A stretch of DNA of 64,000 bases, taken from Methyloligella sp. GL2. Lineage in GTDB: Bacteria > Pseudomonadota > Alphaproteobacteria > Rhizobiales > Methyloligellaceae. The notes below the pieces were generated by a model, which worked only from the letters and a program-made list of their open reading frames with translations, had not been told where the DNA came from and made no database searches. The stretch is from the NCBI RefSeq assembly GCF_013341275.1, contig NZ_CP054476.1, positions 1,625,501 to 1,689,500 on the forward strand. The letters run 5' to 3'. The position numbers were made by a program, and so were the translations under genes. This document shows, in pieces, positions 16,176 through 35,449 of the stretch. Within the stretch, counting starts at the first letter, position 1. Every line of letters begins with the position of its first letter.

Positions 16176-16790
16176 ATGGATTTCCTTGCCCGTTTGACGA
16201 TCACGGTTTTGACGGCTCTGGCGCTTGCCTCCGCTTTGGGATTGGCGGCAAGCGCAGCGGACGCCCCGGCCGTGGCGGATGTCTGCAGCGACACCGGGTC
16301 TTACGCGCTTTGCACCTCGGCGAAATGCATTCCCGATCCGCGCGCCCCCGACAAGACGGCGATCTGCTCTTGCGAGGTGACGTCGGGTCCGAATTTCGGC
16401 ACCGTGCCTTGCGACGCGCGCAAGCCCACGGAGGAGGGCGGCAAGACCGTTGCGGTGATGTCGCTCTATTCCTTCGCCCAGGCGCCCACCAAGCCGCTGA
16501 TGGCCTGTCCTTCCGGCAAGCCCTGGACCGACTGCCTGAACAAGCCCTGCCGGGTCGACCCGTCCAATCCGCTCAAAGCCATCTGCTCTTGCGCGATCGA
16601 GACCACGGGCGCTTTCGTCACCTATGGCGGGTCCTGCAATACGCTGACCTGCGATACCGCTTATTGGTCGGCCGCGACGGTGGCGAGCTTCGAGCAGGGC
16701 AGCCAGGAGCTGGTCGAAGCGATGCAGCTGCAGAAGAGCCCGGTGACCTACTGTCCCTCGGCCGACCGCGCATTCCAATCCAAGAAGTGA
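16176..16790 (+). CDS. Secreted protein with two tandem six-Cys modules
   Basis: The 204-residue protein has a signal peptide (1-28). The mature part contains two similar modules. Cys37, 46, 51, 64, 66, 79 and Cys111, 120, 125, 137, 139, 154 both follow C-x8-C-x4-C-x11/12-C-x-C-x12/14-C, with shared DP, K(T)AICSC and TG residues. Cys159 and Cys193 follow. This is an internal duplication that predicts disulfide-bonded or metal-binding periplasmic domains. I cannot name the family. Start: ATG 16176 fits the signal peptide; the frame is open upstream to 16125 without one. Confidence 0.75.
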   Translation: MDFLARLTITVLTALALASALGLAASAADAPAVADVCSDTGSYALCTSAKCIPDPRAPDKTAICSCEVTSGPNFGTVPCDARKPTEEGGKTVAVMSLYSFAQAPTKPLMACPSGKPWTDCLNKPCRVDPSNPLKAICSCAIETTGAFVTYGGSCNTLTCDTAYWSAATVASFEQGSQELVEAMQLQKSPVTYCPSADRAFQSKK

Positions 16791-16818
16791 CCGTGCGGCG
16801 GGCTGGCCGCCGCTTGGG

Positions 16819-17661
16819 TCAGGTCCGCTTCGTCGCCGAACGCGCCCAATGCAGCGCGATGGCGCCGGCATTGGAGACGTTGAGGCTGGCGAGCGAATCT
16901 TCGGTGCTGATGCGGCAGAGCTGATCGCAGGTCTCGCGGGTGAGCTGCCGCAGGCCCTTGCCTTCGGCGCCGAGCACCAGGGCGACCGACGAAGGCGGGG
17001 TTTCGCCCTCCAGCGCCGTGGCGCCTTGCTCGGCGAGGCCGACCAGCCAAAAGCCTTTCTTGCGAATCGCTTGCAAGCTTTGGGCGAGATTTCCCACGAA
17101 GATCACCGGTACCAGATCCAGCCCGCCGCTGGCGGATTTCGCCAGGGTGCCGTTCAGAGGCGGGCTGTGGCGCTCCTGCATGATCACGGCACCGGCGCCG
17201 AAAGCGGCCGCGGAGCGGAGCAGGGCGCCGACATTATGGGGGTCGGTGAGCTGGTCCAGCACCAGAACGAGGTCCGAGCCGTCGATCTCGTCCAGGCTGC
17301 GTTCAGGCAGGGGGCCGGCCTCGAGAATCACCCCCTGATGCACCGCATCCGGCCCCACCAGCTTGTCGAGCTGCTTGGGCGGGGCGGTCTCGACCGGGAT
17401 TTTCCGTTGTTCGATCGCCTCTTGCAGGCGCTGGCTGGCATTCGGGGTTGCGATCAGCCGGTGCACCGGGCGGTCGAAATTGCGCAAGGCGGCTTCCACC
17501 GGATGGATGCCGTAAAGCAGCACGTTGTCGCCGCCGGGTCGTCCTGCGGCCGGTTTCCGCCGCTCTCCGCCCTTTTGAAACCGTTGTTTTGCGCCCCTAT
17601 TCGCCCCTTTGCCCCGGCCCTTTGCCGTCTTCGGGGAGGGGATTGGTGCATTGCGTCCCAT
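16819..17661 (-). CDS. rlmB: 23S rRNA 2'-O-methyltransferase RlmB (TrmH/SPOUT family)
   Basis: RlmB methylates G2251 in the peptidyl-transferase loop of 23S rRNA using SAM. The 280-residue protein has a basic disordered N-terminus (about 1-45), the substrate-binding domain (VLLYGIHPVEAALRN and on), then the knotted SPOUT domain. Its three motifs are present: NVGALLRSAAAFGAGAVI, LVLGAEGKGLRQLTRETCD and ASLNVSNAGAIALHWA. It is transcribed away from the tRNA-Tyr/Gly/Trp-secE cluster, the usual neighbour in this group. Confidence 0.9.
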   Translation of the reverse strand: MGRNAPIPSPKTAKGRGKGANRGAKQRFQKGGERRKPAAGRPGGDNVLLYGIHPVEAALRNFDRPVHRLIATPNASQRLQEAIEQRKIPVETAPPKQLDKLVGPDAVHQGVILEAGPLPERSLDEIDGSDLVLVLDQLTDPHNVGALLRSAAAFGAGAVIMQERHSPPLNGTLAKSASGGLDLVPVIFVGNLAQSLQAIRKKGFWLVGLAEQGATALEGETPPSSVALVLGAEGKGLRQLTRETCDQLCRISTEDSLASLNVSNAGAIALHWARSATKRT

Positions 17662-17759
17662 TTTCGCCTCGTCGCCGCGCCATTATCGCGGAATGCCTGT
17701 AATCGCGTCTCCCTGCTCATTTGCAGGACGAATTTCGGCGAGACAAGGCCGATTTGGAG

Positions 17760-17788
17760 TTGACACAGCGCTCTCCCCTTTCCATAAA
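17760..17788 (+). promoter_or_regulatory. Sigma-70 type promoter for the tRNA-Tyr cluster
   Basis: A perfect TTGACA (17760-17765), a 17-base spacer and CATAAA (17783-17788, 4 of 6 to TATAAT) lie about 85 bases before tRNA-Tyr. It would drive tRNA-Tyr and tRNA-Gly, and perhaps tRNA-Trp and secE-nusG. Confidence 0.65.
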
Positions 17789-17872
17789 CCGAAGTCTTTC
17801 AACGGGACCCTGCAGGCCACCGGCGGGTTCTTTTTGCGTGGTTTGAAGACAAGTCCGAAAAATCATCTTCGA

Positions 17873-17957
17873 GGAGGGGTGCCCGAGTGGCTAAAGGGGA
17901 CGGGCTGTAAACCCGTTGGCTATGCCTACGTTGGTTCGAATCCAACCCCCTCCACCA
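17873..17957 (+). tRNA. tRNA-Tyr (anticodon GTA)
   Basis: An 85-base class II tRNA with encoded CCA. The acceptor GGAGGGG pairs with CCCCTCC, the anticodon stem ACGGG/CCCGT encloses CTGTAAA, giving GTA, and there is a long variable arm and the T-arm GTTGGTTCGAATCCAAC. Confidence 0.95.
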
Positions 17958-17976
17958 CCCTTTCGCGCGGATGGAG

Positions 17977-18050
17977 GCGGGTGTAGCTCAATGGTAGAGC
18001 AGCAGCCTTCCAAGCTGACGATGAGGGTTCGATTCCCTTCACCCGCTCCA
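17977..18050 (+). tRNA. tRNA-Gly (anticodon TCC)
   Basis: A 74-base cloverleaf with CCA. The acceptor GCGGGTG pairs with CACCCGC, the anticodon loop CTTCCAA gives TCC, and the T-arm is AGGGTTCGATTCCCT. It lies 19 bases after tRNA-Tyr. Confidence 0.95.
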
Positions 18051-18187
18051 ATTCAAGGAGCGCCGGAAGGAAAGAGTGGCGGCGAGATGAAAACGGACCG
18101 ATAAGGTCGAGAGACGAGACGAAAAGCGGCGATACGACAAGGCGTTACGAAGCGAGGCGGTAAAGACGGCAACCCCCGACGGATCAT

Positions 18188-18264
18188 AGGAGTGTAGCTC
18201 AACTGGCTAGAGCACCGGTCTCCAAAACCGGGGGTTGGGGGTTCGAGTCCCTCCACTCCTGCCA
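18188..18264 (+). tRNA. tRNA-Trp (anticodon CCA)
   Basis: A 77-base cloverleaf with CCA. The acceptor AGGAGTG pairs with CACTCCT, and the anticodon stem CCGGT/ACCGG encloses CTCCAAA, giving CCA. It precedes secE, a placement common in alphaproteobacteria. Confidence 0.95.
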
Positions 18265-18440
18265 CGGCGTGGAGGTGAATACCCAAAGCTCGTTGCAGCC
18301 ATTGAGGCGCACTTGAAGAGAAACCGGCCCCAGCGCTCCCAATCTTGGCGGTGATGCGCAAGGGCAGGGGCGTGAAGAGCCTGAGGCCGCAAAAGGCAAA
18401 CAGCGATGCGGGGCCCGCATCGAGGAAGACAGATCTGACG

Positions 18441-18638
18441 ATGGCGAAGACAAATCCGTTCGAGTTCTTGCAGGAGGTGCGGACCGAGGTCTCCAAGGTT
18501 ACTTGGCCGACCCGCCGGGAGACCGTCATCACCACGATCATGGTGGTGATCATGTCGATCCTGGCTGCGCTGTTCTTCCTGGCCGCGGATTGGATCTTGA
18601 GTGAGCTGGTGAGCCTCGTGCTCGGATTTGGGATTTAG
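18441..18638 (+). CDS. secE: Preprotein translocase subunit SecE
   Basis: This 65-residue form has one membrane helix, as usual outside the enterics. It has the conserved cytoplasmic amphipathic stretch PFEFLQEVRTEVSKVTWPTRRE ahead of the membrane segment (about 30-57). SecE clamps SecY (encoded at 44725) in the SecYEG channel. The frame extends upstream, but only the ATG at 18441 gives the family N-terminus. nusG follows after 11 bases. Confidence 0.95.
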   Translation: MAKTNPFEFLQEVRTEVSKVTWPTRRETVITTIMVVIMSILAALFFLAADWILSELVSLVLGFGI

Positions 18639-18649
18639 GGGCCTGATCG

Positions 18650-19180
18650 ATGGCAATGCGCTGGTACATCGTTCACGCCTATTCGAATTTCGAGCGGAAG
18701 GTCGCCGAGTCGATCAAGGAGCGTGCCGTTTCTGCCGGGCTTGAGGACAAGCTCGAGCAGGTTCTGGTGCCGATGGAAGAGGTGGTGGAAGTCCGGCGCG
18801 GCCGGAAGGTCAACGCCGAGCGGAAGTTCTTTCCCGGCTATGTGCTGGTGAAGATGGAGCTCAGCGACGACACCTACCACCTGATTAAGGATACGCCCAA
18901 GGTCACCGGGTTTCTGGGGACCGACAACAAGCCGGTGCCGATCACCGAGGCCGAGGCTGGGCGCATCCTGCAGCAGGTGCAGGAAGGTGTGGAGCGGCCG
19001 AAGCCTTCCGTCACCTTCGAGATCGGCGAGCAGGTGCGGGTGTCCGACGGACCCTTCGCTTCGTTCAACGGTCTGGTGGAAGAGGTCGACGAGGAGCGGG
19101 CGCGGCTCAAAGTGGCGGTTTCGATTTTCGGGCGCGCGACCCCGGTCGAGTTGGAATATGGGCAGGTCGAGAAGCTCTAA
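18650..19180 (+). CDS. nusG: Transcription elongation/antitermination factor NusG
   Basis: NusG binds the RNA polymerase clamp, couples it to ribosomes through S10, and assists Rho. At 176 residues it has the NGN domain (MRWYIVHAYSNFERKVAESI, KFFPGYVLVKMELSDDTYHLIKDTPKVTGFLG) and the C-terminal KOW domain (EIGEQVRVSDGPFASFNGLVEEVD). It forms the usual pair with secE. Confidence 0.97.
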   Translation: MAMRWYIVHAYSNFERKVAESIKERAVSAGLEDKLEQVLVPMEEVVEVRRGRKVNAERKFFPGYVLVKMELSDDTYHLIKDTPKVTGFLGTDNKPVPITEAEAGRILQQVQEGVERPKPSVTFEIGEQVRVSDGPFASFNGLVEEVDEERARLKVAVSIFGRATPVELEYGQVEKL

Positions 19181-19206
19181 GAGCGAGTCGGCAAGCCGAA
19201 ATAGCA

Positions 19207-19294
19207 CGTCATGCCCGGTCTCGAGCCGGGCATCCAGGGCGGAAGGCCAAGGAGCGCGAGGCTCTGGATTGCGGGGTCAAGCCCGGCAATGACG
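19207..19294. repeat. Dispersed palindromic intergenic repeat (copy 1)
   Basis: This 88-bp element has inverted ends. The left arm begins CGTCATGCCCGG and ends CATCCAG; the right arm begins CTGGATTGC and ends GGCAATGACG, its near-complement. Each arm folds on itself, e.g. ATGCCCGG (19211-19218) with CCGGGCAT (19226-19233). It fills the nusG-rplK gap. A related copy is at 57696-57794. It resembles the short palindromic repeats scattered through alphaproteobacterial genomes. Confidence 0.75.
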
Positions 19295-19313
19295 GAATAA
19301 GGACGAGAGTGAG

Positions 19314-19739
19314 ATGGCAAAGAAGATCGATGGCTATATCAAGCTGCAGGTCCCGGCGGGCCAGGCCAATCCGGCCCCGCCGATCGGTCCTGCGCTCGGT
19401 CAGCGCGGCGTGAACATCGCCGAGTTCTGCAAGCAGTTCAACGCTGCGACCCAGGACGTAGAAGGCGGCTCGCCGCTGCCGACGGTGATCACGGTCTATG
19501 CCGACCGTTCCTTCAGCTTCGAGACCAAGACGCCGCCGGCCTCTTATCTCCTGAAGAAGGCAGCGAAGGTCGGCAAGGGCTCGCAGACGCCGGGCCGCAC
19601 CTCGGCCGGTAAGGTCTCCGAGGCGCAGATCCGCGAGATCGCCGAAGCGAAGATGAAAGATTTGAACGCGAACACGGTCGAGCAGGCGATGAAGATCGTC
19701 GAGGGCTCTGCCCGTTCGATGGGTCTGCAGGTGGAGTAG
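19314..19739 (+). CDS. rplK: 50S ribosomal protein L11
   Basis: The 141 residues match L11 throughout, from [33 protein letters not shown] in the N-terminal domain to the rRNA-binding C-terminal domain ([37 protein letters not shown]). L11 forms the GTPase-associated centre with 23S rRNA and is needed for RelA activation. rplA follows after 4 bases. Confidence 0.97.
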   Translation: MAKKIDGYIKLQVPAGQANPAPPIGPALGQRGVNIAEFCKQFNAATQDVEGGSPLPTVITVYADRSFSFETKTPPASYLLKKAAKVGKGSQTPGRTSAGKVSEAQIREIAEAKMKDLNANTVEQAMKIVEGSARSMGLQVE

Positions 19740-19743
19740 GACA

Positions 19744-20439
19744 ATGAGCAAGCCTGGCAAACGTTATCGCGCCGCGGCCGAAGGGGTCGATAGTCAGACG
19801 CTGTACTCGCTGGACGAGGCGGTGAAGATGGTCAAGAGCGGCGCCAAGGCCAAGTTCGACGAGACCGTCGAGGTGGCGATGAATCTGGGTGTCGATCCGC
19901 GTCACGCCGATCAGATGGTGCGCGGTGTGTGCCAGCTTCCCAACGGTTCGGGCCGGACGCTCCGTGTCGGCGTGTTCGCCAAGGGCGACAAGGCCGATGA
20001 GGCCAAGGCCGCCGGTGCCGATGTGGTCGGTGCCGAGGATCTGGTGGAGCAGGTGCAGGCGGGCAAGATCGAGTTCGATCGCTGCATTGCAACCCCCGAT
20101 ATGATGCCGCTGGTCGGCCGTCTGGGTAAGGTGCTCGGCCCGCGCGGCCTGATGCCGAACCCGAAAGTCGGCACGGTGACCGCCGATGTCGCCGAAGCGG
20201 TGAAGGCTGCCAAGGGCGGTGCGGTCGAGTTCCGCGTCGAGAAGGCCGGCGTGATCCATGCCGGCGTCGGCAAGGCGAGCTTCACCGAAGAGGCGCTGGA
20301 GCAGAATATCCGCGCTTTCGTCGATGCGGTGATCAAGGCAAAGCCTTCGGGCGCCAAAGGAACCTTTCTTAAGCGTCTCGCGCTGACCTCGACCATGGGT
20401 CCTGGCGTGCATGTCGAGACCTCGAAGATTGGTGCGTAA
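19744..20439 (+). CDS. rplA: 50S ribosomal protein L1
   Basis: The 231-residue L1 is the mobile L1-stalk protein that assists release of E-site tRNA. Key stretches are [47 protein letters not shown] and the closing [15 protein letters not shown]. In E. coli L1 represses its own L11-L1 mRNA; whether a target site exists here was not established. Confidence 0.97.
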   Translation: MSKPGKRYRAAAEGVDSQTLYSLDEAVKMVKSGAKAKFDETVEVAMNLGVDPRHADQMVRGVCQLPNGSGRTLRVGVFAKGDKADEAKAAGADVVGAEDLVEQVQAGKIEFDRCIATPDMMPLVGRLGKVLGPRGLMPNPKVGTVTADVAEAVKAAKGGAVEFRVEKAGVIHAGVGKASFTEEALEQNIRAFVDAVIKAKPSGAKGTFLKRLALTSTMGPGVHVETSKIGA

Positions 20440-20800
20440 TTGGAGTTTCGGGGCGATGAGCCCCGGGAGTTGGGCCGGCCCGTAAGGGGCGGCCCGAACC
20501 TGTCCGAGATTGCAGGTGTGGAACACGCTTAAGTCCTTGCGGACGCGCATTTAGCGAAAACGCACGGGGCCTGCATGAGACGGGGAGACGAACGGTTCAC
20601 AGGGCGAGGGGTTATATCCTCGTCCCGGGAGATCGGTTTGAACCTCGGATACGGCTTACGTGCTCTTCGGAGCGCAAGCGGACAGGCATTGGAGCGTCGC
20701 TTGGAAGGGCGAGGCGGCTTCTTTGCAGGGCCGCTTTTTGCGTTTCCGGCGGCAGGTGAAACGGCCGGAGAGTTCTTCGGCCATACCTACGGAGTGAGCA
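20440..20800 (+). promoter_or_regulatory. Structured rplJ leader with attenuator-like hairpin
   Basis: 361 non-coding bases separate rplA from rplJ, the place of the L10/L12-binding leader in other bacteria. Hairpins seen are CGGGGC/GCCCCG (20449-20465), GGGCC/GGCCC (20472-20495) and an attenuator-like stem, AGGCGGC (20712-20718) with GCCGCTT (20730-20736), running into five T (20735-20739). Autogenous control by L10-L12 is known for this position in E. coli; its action here is inferred. Confidence 0.6.
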
Positions 20801-21319
20801 GTGGATAGAGCTGAGAAGCGCGAAGTCGTTGCGGCGCTTCACGATGTCTTCGCCAATACCGGCGTGGTCGTCGTGGCTCACTATGCCGGCCTGTCCGTCG
20901 CCAAGATGACCGAACTCCGCCGCAACATGCTTGATGCTGGCGGAACGGTCAAAGTGGCGAAGAACAGGCTCGTCAAGCTCGCGCTGGAAGGAACCGATGC
21001 CACGGGTATTGCGGATCTGATGCAGGGACCGACCTGCATCGTCTATTCCGACGATCCCGTCGCAGCGCCGAAAGTGGCTTCCAAGTTCGCCAAGGATAAC
21101 GAGCAATTCGTGATCCTCGGCGGGTCGATGGGCACCACGGTGCTGGATTCCAACGGTGTGAATGCACTTGCTTCCTTGCCCTCGCTCGATGAGCTGCGCG
21201 GCAAGCTGGTTGGTCTGTTGCAGGCGCCGGCGGGCAAGATCGCCCGCGTGACGAATGCACCGGCTGGGCAGCTGGCGCGTGTGCTTAGCGCTTACGCGGA
21301 GGCCGGCAAGGCGGCTTGA
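20801..21319 (+). CDS. rplJ: 50S ribosomal protein L10
   Basis: The 172-residue L10 anchors L7/L12 dimers to the ribosome. The N-terminal rRNA-binding domain ([47 protein letters not shown]) and the C-terminal L12-binding helix ([15 protein letters not shown]) are both visible. Translation starts at a GTG (20801) with GGAG 6 bases upstream. Preceded by a long leader. Confidence 0.97.
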   Translation: MDRAEKREVVAALHDVFANTGVVVVAHYAGLSVAKMTELRRNMLDAGGTVKVAKNRLVKLALEGTDATGIADLMQGPTCIVYSDDPVAAPKVASKFAKDNEQFVILGGSMGTTVLDSNGVNALASLPSLDELRGKLVGLLQAPAGKIARVTNAPAGQLARVLSAYAEAGKAA

Positions 21320-21379
21320 CGACAACACGTACGTGACTTGCATCACTGACGAGATTTGAACCGACAAGGAAAAGTCAAA

Positions 21380-21757
21380 ATGGCTGATTTGGAAAAAATC
21401 GTTGATCAGCTCTCGGAGCTGACGGTGCTCGAGGCCGCCGACCTGGCCAAGATGCTGGAAGAGAAGTGGGGCGTTTCCGCCGCTGCCCCGGTGGCCGTTG
21501 CCGCCGCTGGTGCTGGTGGTGGCGAAGCTGCCGCCGCTGAGGAGAAGGATGAGTTCGACGTCGTCCTGACCTCTGCTGGCTCCCAGAAGATCAACGTCAT
21601 CAAGGAAGTCCGTGCCATCACCGGTCTTGGCCTGAAAGAGGCCAAGGATCTGGTCGAGGGCGCGCCGAAGCCTGTCAAGGAAGGCGCCGGCAAGGACGAA
21701 GCCGAAGAGATCAAGAAGAAGCTCGAAGACGCAGGTGCGACTGTCGAGCTGAAGTAG
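21380..21757 (+). CDS. rplL: 50S ribosomal protein L7/L12
   Basis: The 125-residue stalk protein recruits translation GTPases. It has an N-terminal dimerisation domain ([31 protein letters not shown]), an Ala/Gly-rich hinge (about 33-52) and a C-terminal factor-binding domain ([35 protein letters not shown]). The ATG at 21380 gives the family N-terminus; the frame is open upstream to 21356. Confidence 0.97.
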   Translation: MADLEKIVDQLSELTVLEAADLAKMLEEKWGVSAAAPVAVAAAGAGGGEAAAAEEKDEFDVVLTSAGSQKINVIKEVRAITGLGLKEAKDLVEGAPKPVKEGAGKDEAEEIKKKLEDAGATVELK

Positions 21758-21810
21758 TGGGTTGAAAAACCTCCGGACGGGCACCATATGTGTCCGTCCG
21801 GTCAACCCAC
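21757..21810 (+). promoter_or_regulatory. Long imperfect stem between rplL and rpoB
   Basis: An outer stem GTGGGTTGA (21757-21765) with TCAACCCAC (21802-21810) encloses CCGGACGG/CCGTCCGG and CAC/GTG around a small loop. It begins at the last base of the rplL stop codon and has no following T-run. A double-stranded RNA of this kind at this position suggests RNA processing (RNase III in E. coli) or partial attenuation rather than full termination. Confidence 0.6.
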
Positions 21811-21897
21811 CGAAATTGAAATTAGACGTCTCACCTGAGGTTCCGCAAATTGCGGGGTCTCCGGCGAGCCGTCTTACGAGCGCAGGAAGAGGACTCT

Positions 21898-26040
<4,143 letters not shown>

Positions 26041-26144
26041 CCGGGCGCCTGCGCCGTTTCGCGTGAATGCGGCGGCGCAGGCTTGAGACGACGAATTTGG
26101 CGACCGAAACAGTGCCCCGGCCAGGCACTCGGGAGAACGAAAGA

Positions 26145-30353
<4,209 letters not shown>

Positions 30354-30386
30354 GGCCGAATCTCTCTTTCTCTTCTGACGAATCTG

Positions 30387-30440
30387 AGGTCCGGCCGAGG
30401 GTGAAATCCCGGCCGGACCTTGTCGTTTCACCCCCTTTTT
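30387..30440 (+). terminator. Terminator after rpoC
   Basis: An 11-bp stem, AGGTCCGGCCG (30387-30397) with CGGCCGGACCT (30410-30420), is followed by TGTCGTTTCACCCCC and five T. It ends the rplKAJL-rpoBC region and separates it from the str operon. Confidence 0.8.
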
Positions 30441-30525
30441 GGGGGCGAGGATGGGCCCTTGGACAGGGCAGGGGCGTTTTGGGGAAAATAGTCGCCCTAA
30501 GGCGCAGTTTTCCGCGGCTTCGCTC

Positions 30526-30553
30526 TTGACGATGCAAGAAACCGCCTGATACA
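30526..30553 (+). promoter_or_regulatory. Candidate sigma-70 promoter of the str operon
   Basis: TTGACG (30526-30531), a 16-base spacer and GATACA (30548-30553) form the best -35/-10 pair in the 470-base rpoC-rpsL gap. The -10 match is modest (3 of 6). Confidence 0.4.
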
Positions 30554-30824
30554 AGGCGCGGACTTCAACGGCAGGTCGTAACCGTAAAGCCAAAGCGAAA
30601 AACGTGGCGGCGGGTTAAACGCTGGCGGATCAACCGGATCAAATTCGGGTTCATGATCTTGAGGCTCAGCCTTGAGATCCTCTGGTAAAGGGGGCTGGAG
30701 CGAGCGCTGACGCGCACTTCGGCTCTTATGTTTTGGGCGCTAAGGCCCCCATTCGCGTTGGGCTTGGTGCCCGCATTTGGTTTTCGGGCGAAAGCCCATA
30801 TTGGAACGATCGGTAAAGGCGAAC
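30554..30824 (+). promoter_or_regulatory. Untranslated, structured leader of rpsL
   Basis: About 270 bases without a credible gene. A near-perfect hairpin with a 10-bp stem and 5-base loop lies at 30655-30679 (GATCTTGAGG with CCTTGAGATC, two G-T pairs), and GGGC-rich complementary tracts follow at 30736-30800. It has no T-run after it. A regulatory role for the str operon is inferred only from length and structure. Confidence 0.4.
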
Positions 30825-31196
30825 ATGCCCACGATTCAGCAGCTTATCCGCAAGCCGCGCCAGAAGGTGCTGAAGCGGAATAAAGTCCCTGCGATGCAGG
30901 CCTGCCCGCAGAAGCGAGGCGTCTGCACCCGCGTTTACACGACGACCCCGAAGAAGCCGAACTCGGCGCTTCGTAAGGTTGCGCGCGTGCGTCTGACCAA
31001 TGGGCTCGAAGTGACGAGCTACATTCCGGGCGAGGGGCATAACCTGCAGGAGCACTCGGTGGTGATGATCCGCGGTGGACGCGTGAAGGACCTTCCGGGT
31101 GTGCGTTATCACATTATCCGCGGCGTGCTCGACACCCAGGGTGTCGCCGACCGTCGTCAGCGCCGTTCGAAATACGGCGCCAAGCGTCCGAAGTAA
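30825..31196 (+). CDS. rpsL: 30S ribosomal protein S12
   Basis: The 123-residue decoding-centre protein carries the [17 protein letters not shown] loop with both lysines intact, so streptomycin sensitivity is predicted. PGVRYH and the basic C-terminus are also present. The ATG at 30825 gives [12 protein letters not shown]; the upstream in-frame GTG has no family resemblance. rpsG follows after 11 bases. Confidence 0.98.
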   Translation: MPTIQQLIRKPRQKVLKRNKVPAMQACPQKRGVCTRVYTTTPKKPNSALRKVARVRLTNGLEVTSYIPGEGHNLQEHSVVMIRGGRVKDLPGVRYHIIRGVLDTQGVADRRQRRSKYGAKRPK

Positions 31197-31207
31197 GGAA
31201 CTAGGCC

Positions 31208-31678
31208 ATGTCCCGGCGGCATAGAGCAGAAAAGCGCGAGATCATCCCCGATCCGAAATTCGGGGACATCATCCTCACCAAGTTCATGAATTCGATCATG
31301 CAGGAGGGGAAGAAGTCCGCAGCTGAGACCATCGTTTACGGCGCTTTGGACGCCGTCGAGGAAAAGACCAAGCAGAACCCGGTGGAACTGTTCCATCAGG
31401 CGCTGCAGAACGTGATGCCGGCGCTGGAGGTTCGCTCCCGCCGTGTCGGTGGCGCGACGTATCAGGTGCCGATCGAGGTGCGGGCCGATCGCCGTCAGGC
31501 GCTGGCCATCCGCTGGATCATCGCCTCCGCCCGCGCCCGCAACGAGAACACCATGGTCGAGCGCCTCTCTGGAGAGCTGCTCGATGCCGCGAACAATCGC
31601 GGCAACGCCGTCAAGAAGCGTGAGGACACGCATCGCATGGCCGATGCCAACCGCGCCTTCTCTCATTATCGCTGGTAA
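31208..31678 (+). CDS. rpsG: 30S ribosomal protein S7
   Basis: The 156-residue protein organises the 3' domain of 16S rRNA and touches E-site tRNA. It matches S7 throughout, from [20 protein letters not shown] to [21 protein letters not shown]. In E. coli S7 is the translational repressor of the str operon; the site was not identified here. 22 bases separate it from fusA. Confidence 0.98.
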   Translation: MSRRHRAEKREIIPDPKFGDIILTKFMNSIMQEGKKSAAETIVYGALDAVEEKTKQNPVELFHQALQNVMPALEVRSRRVGGATYQVPIEVRADRRQALAIRWIIASARARNENTMVERLSGELLDAANNRGNAVKKREDTHRMADANRAFSHYRW

Positions 31679-31700
31679 GCAGCTTTAAGGATTATTCGTC

Positions 31701-33776
<2,076 letters not shown>

Positions 33777-33854
33777 GCGGGTTCGTCGCGGAGAAGAGTT
33801 AGGCGGTACGCCGCCAGATGTTTTGCTTCTTTTGTAGAAGGATGGAGAGCCAGG

Positions 33855-35045
<1,191 letters not shown>

Positions 35046-35060
35046 CGAGGAATGCGGCAC

Positions 35061-35094
35061 GGCGCGCCGCCTGATGCGGCGCGCCTGTCTTTTC
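35061..35094 (+). terminator. Terminator-like hairpin between tuf and rpsJ
   Basis: A perfect 10-bp stem, GGCGCGCCGC (35061-35070) with GCGGCGCGCC (35076-35085), has a 5-base loop and is followed by TGTCTTTTCT. Only 13 bases remain before the rpsJ ATG, so it must act as a partial terminator or attenuator unless a promoter lies inside tuf. Confidence 0.7.
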
Positions 35095-35107
35095 TGGGAC
35101 CATTGGG

Positions 35108-35416
35108 ATGCAAAGCCAGAACATCAGAATTCGGCTCAAGGCCTTCGACCATCGCATCCTGGATGCGTCGACGAAGGAGATCGTGAATACGGCGAAGCGC
35201 ACGGGCGCTGAGGTGCGGGGCCCGATCCCGCTGCCGACGCGGATCGAGAAGTTCACCGTGAACCGGTCGCCGCATATCGACAAGAAGAGCCGCGAGCAGT
35301 TCGAGATGCGCACGCATAAGCGCTTGCTCGATATCGTGGACCCGACCCCGCAGACCGTCGATGCTTTGATGAAGCTCGATCTGGCAGCCGGTGTCGATGT
35401 TGAGATCAAGCTCTAG
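35108..35416 (+). CDS. rpsJ: 30S ribosomal protein S10
   Basis: The 102-residue S10 (NusE) works in the 30S head and in transcription antitermination with NusB, and contacts NusG. It runs from [26 protein letters not shown] to [25 protein letters not shown]. It is the first gene of the S10 operon. A hairpin lies immediately upstream. Confidence 0.98.
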   Translation: MQSQNIRIRLKAFDHRILDASTKEIVNTAKRTGAEVRGPIPLPTRIEKFTVNRSPHIDKKSREQFEMRTHKRLLDIVDPTPQTVDALMKLDLAAGVDVEIKL

Positions 35417-35449
35417 AGCTTTAACTAGGGCGTTCGAGGAATTAGATCG

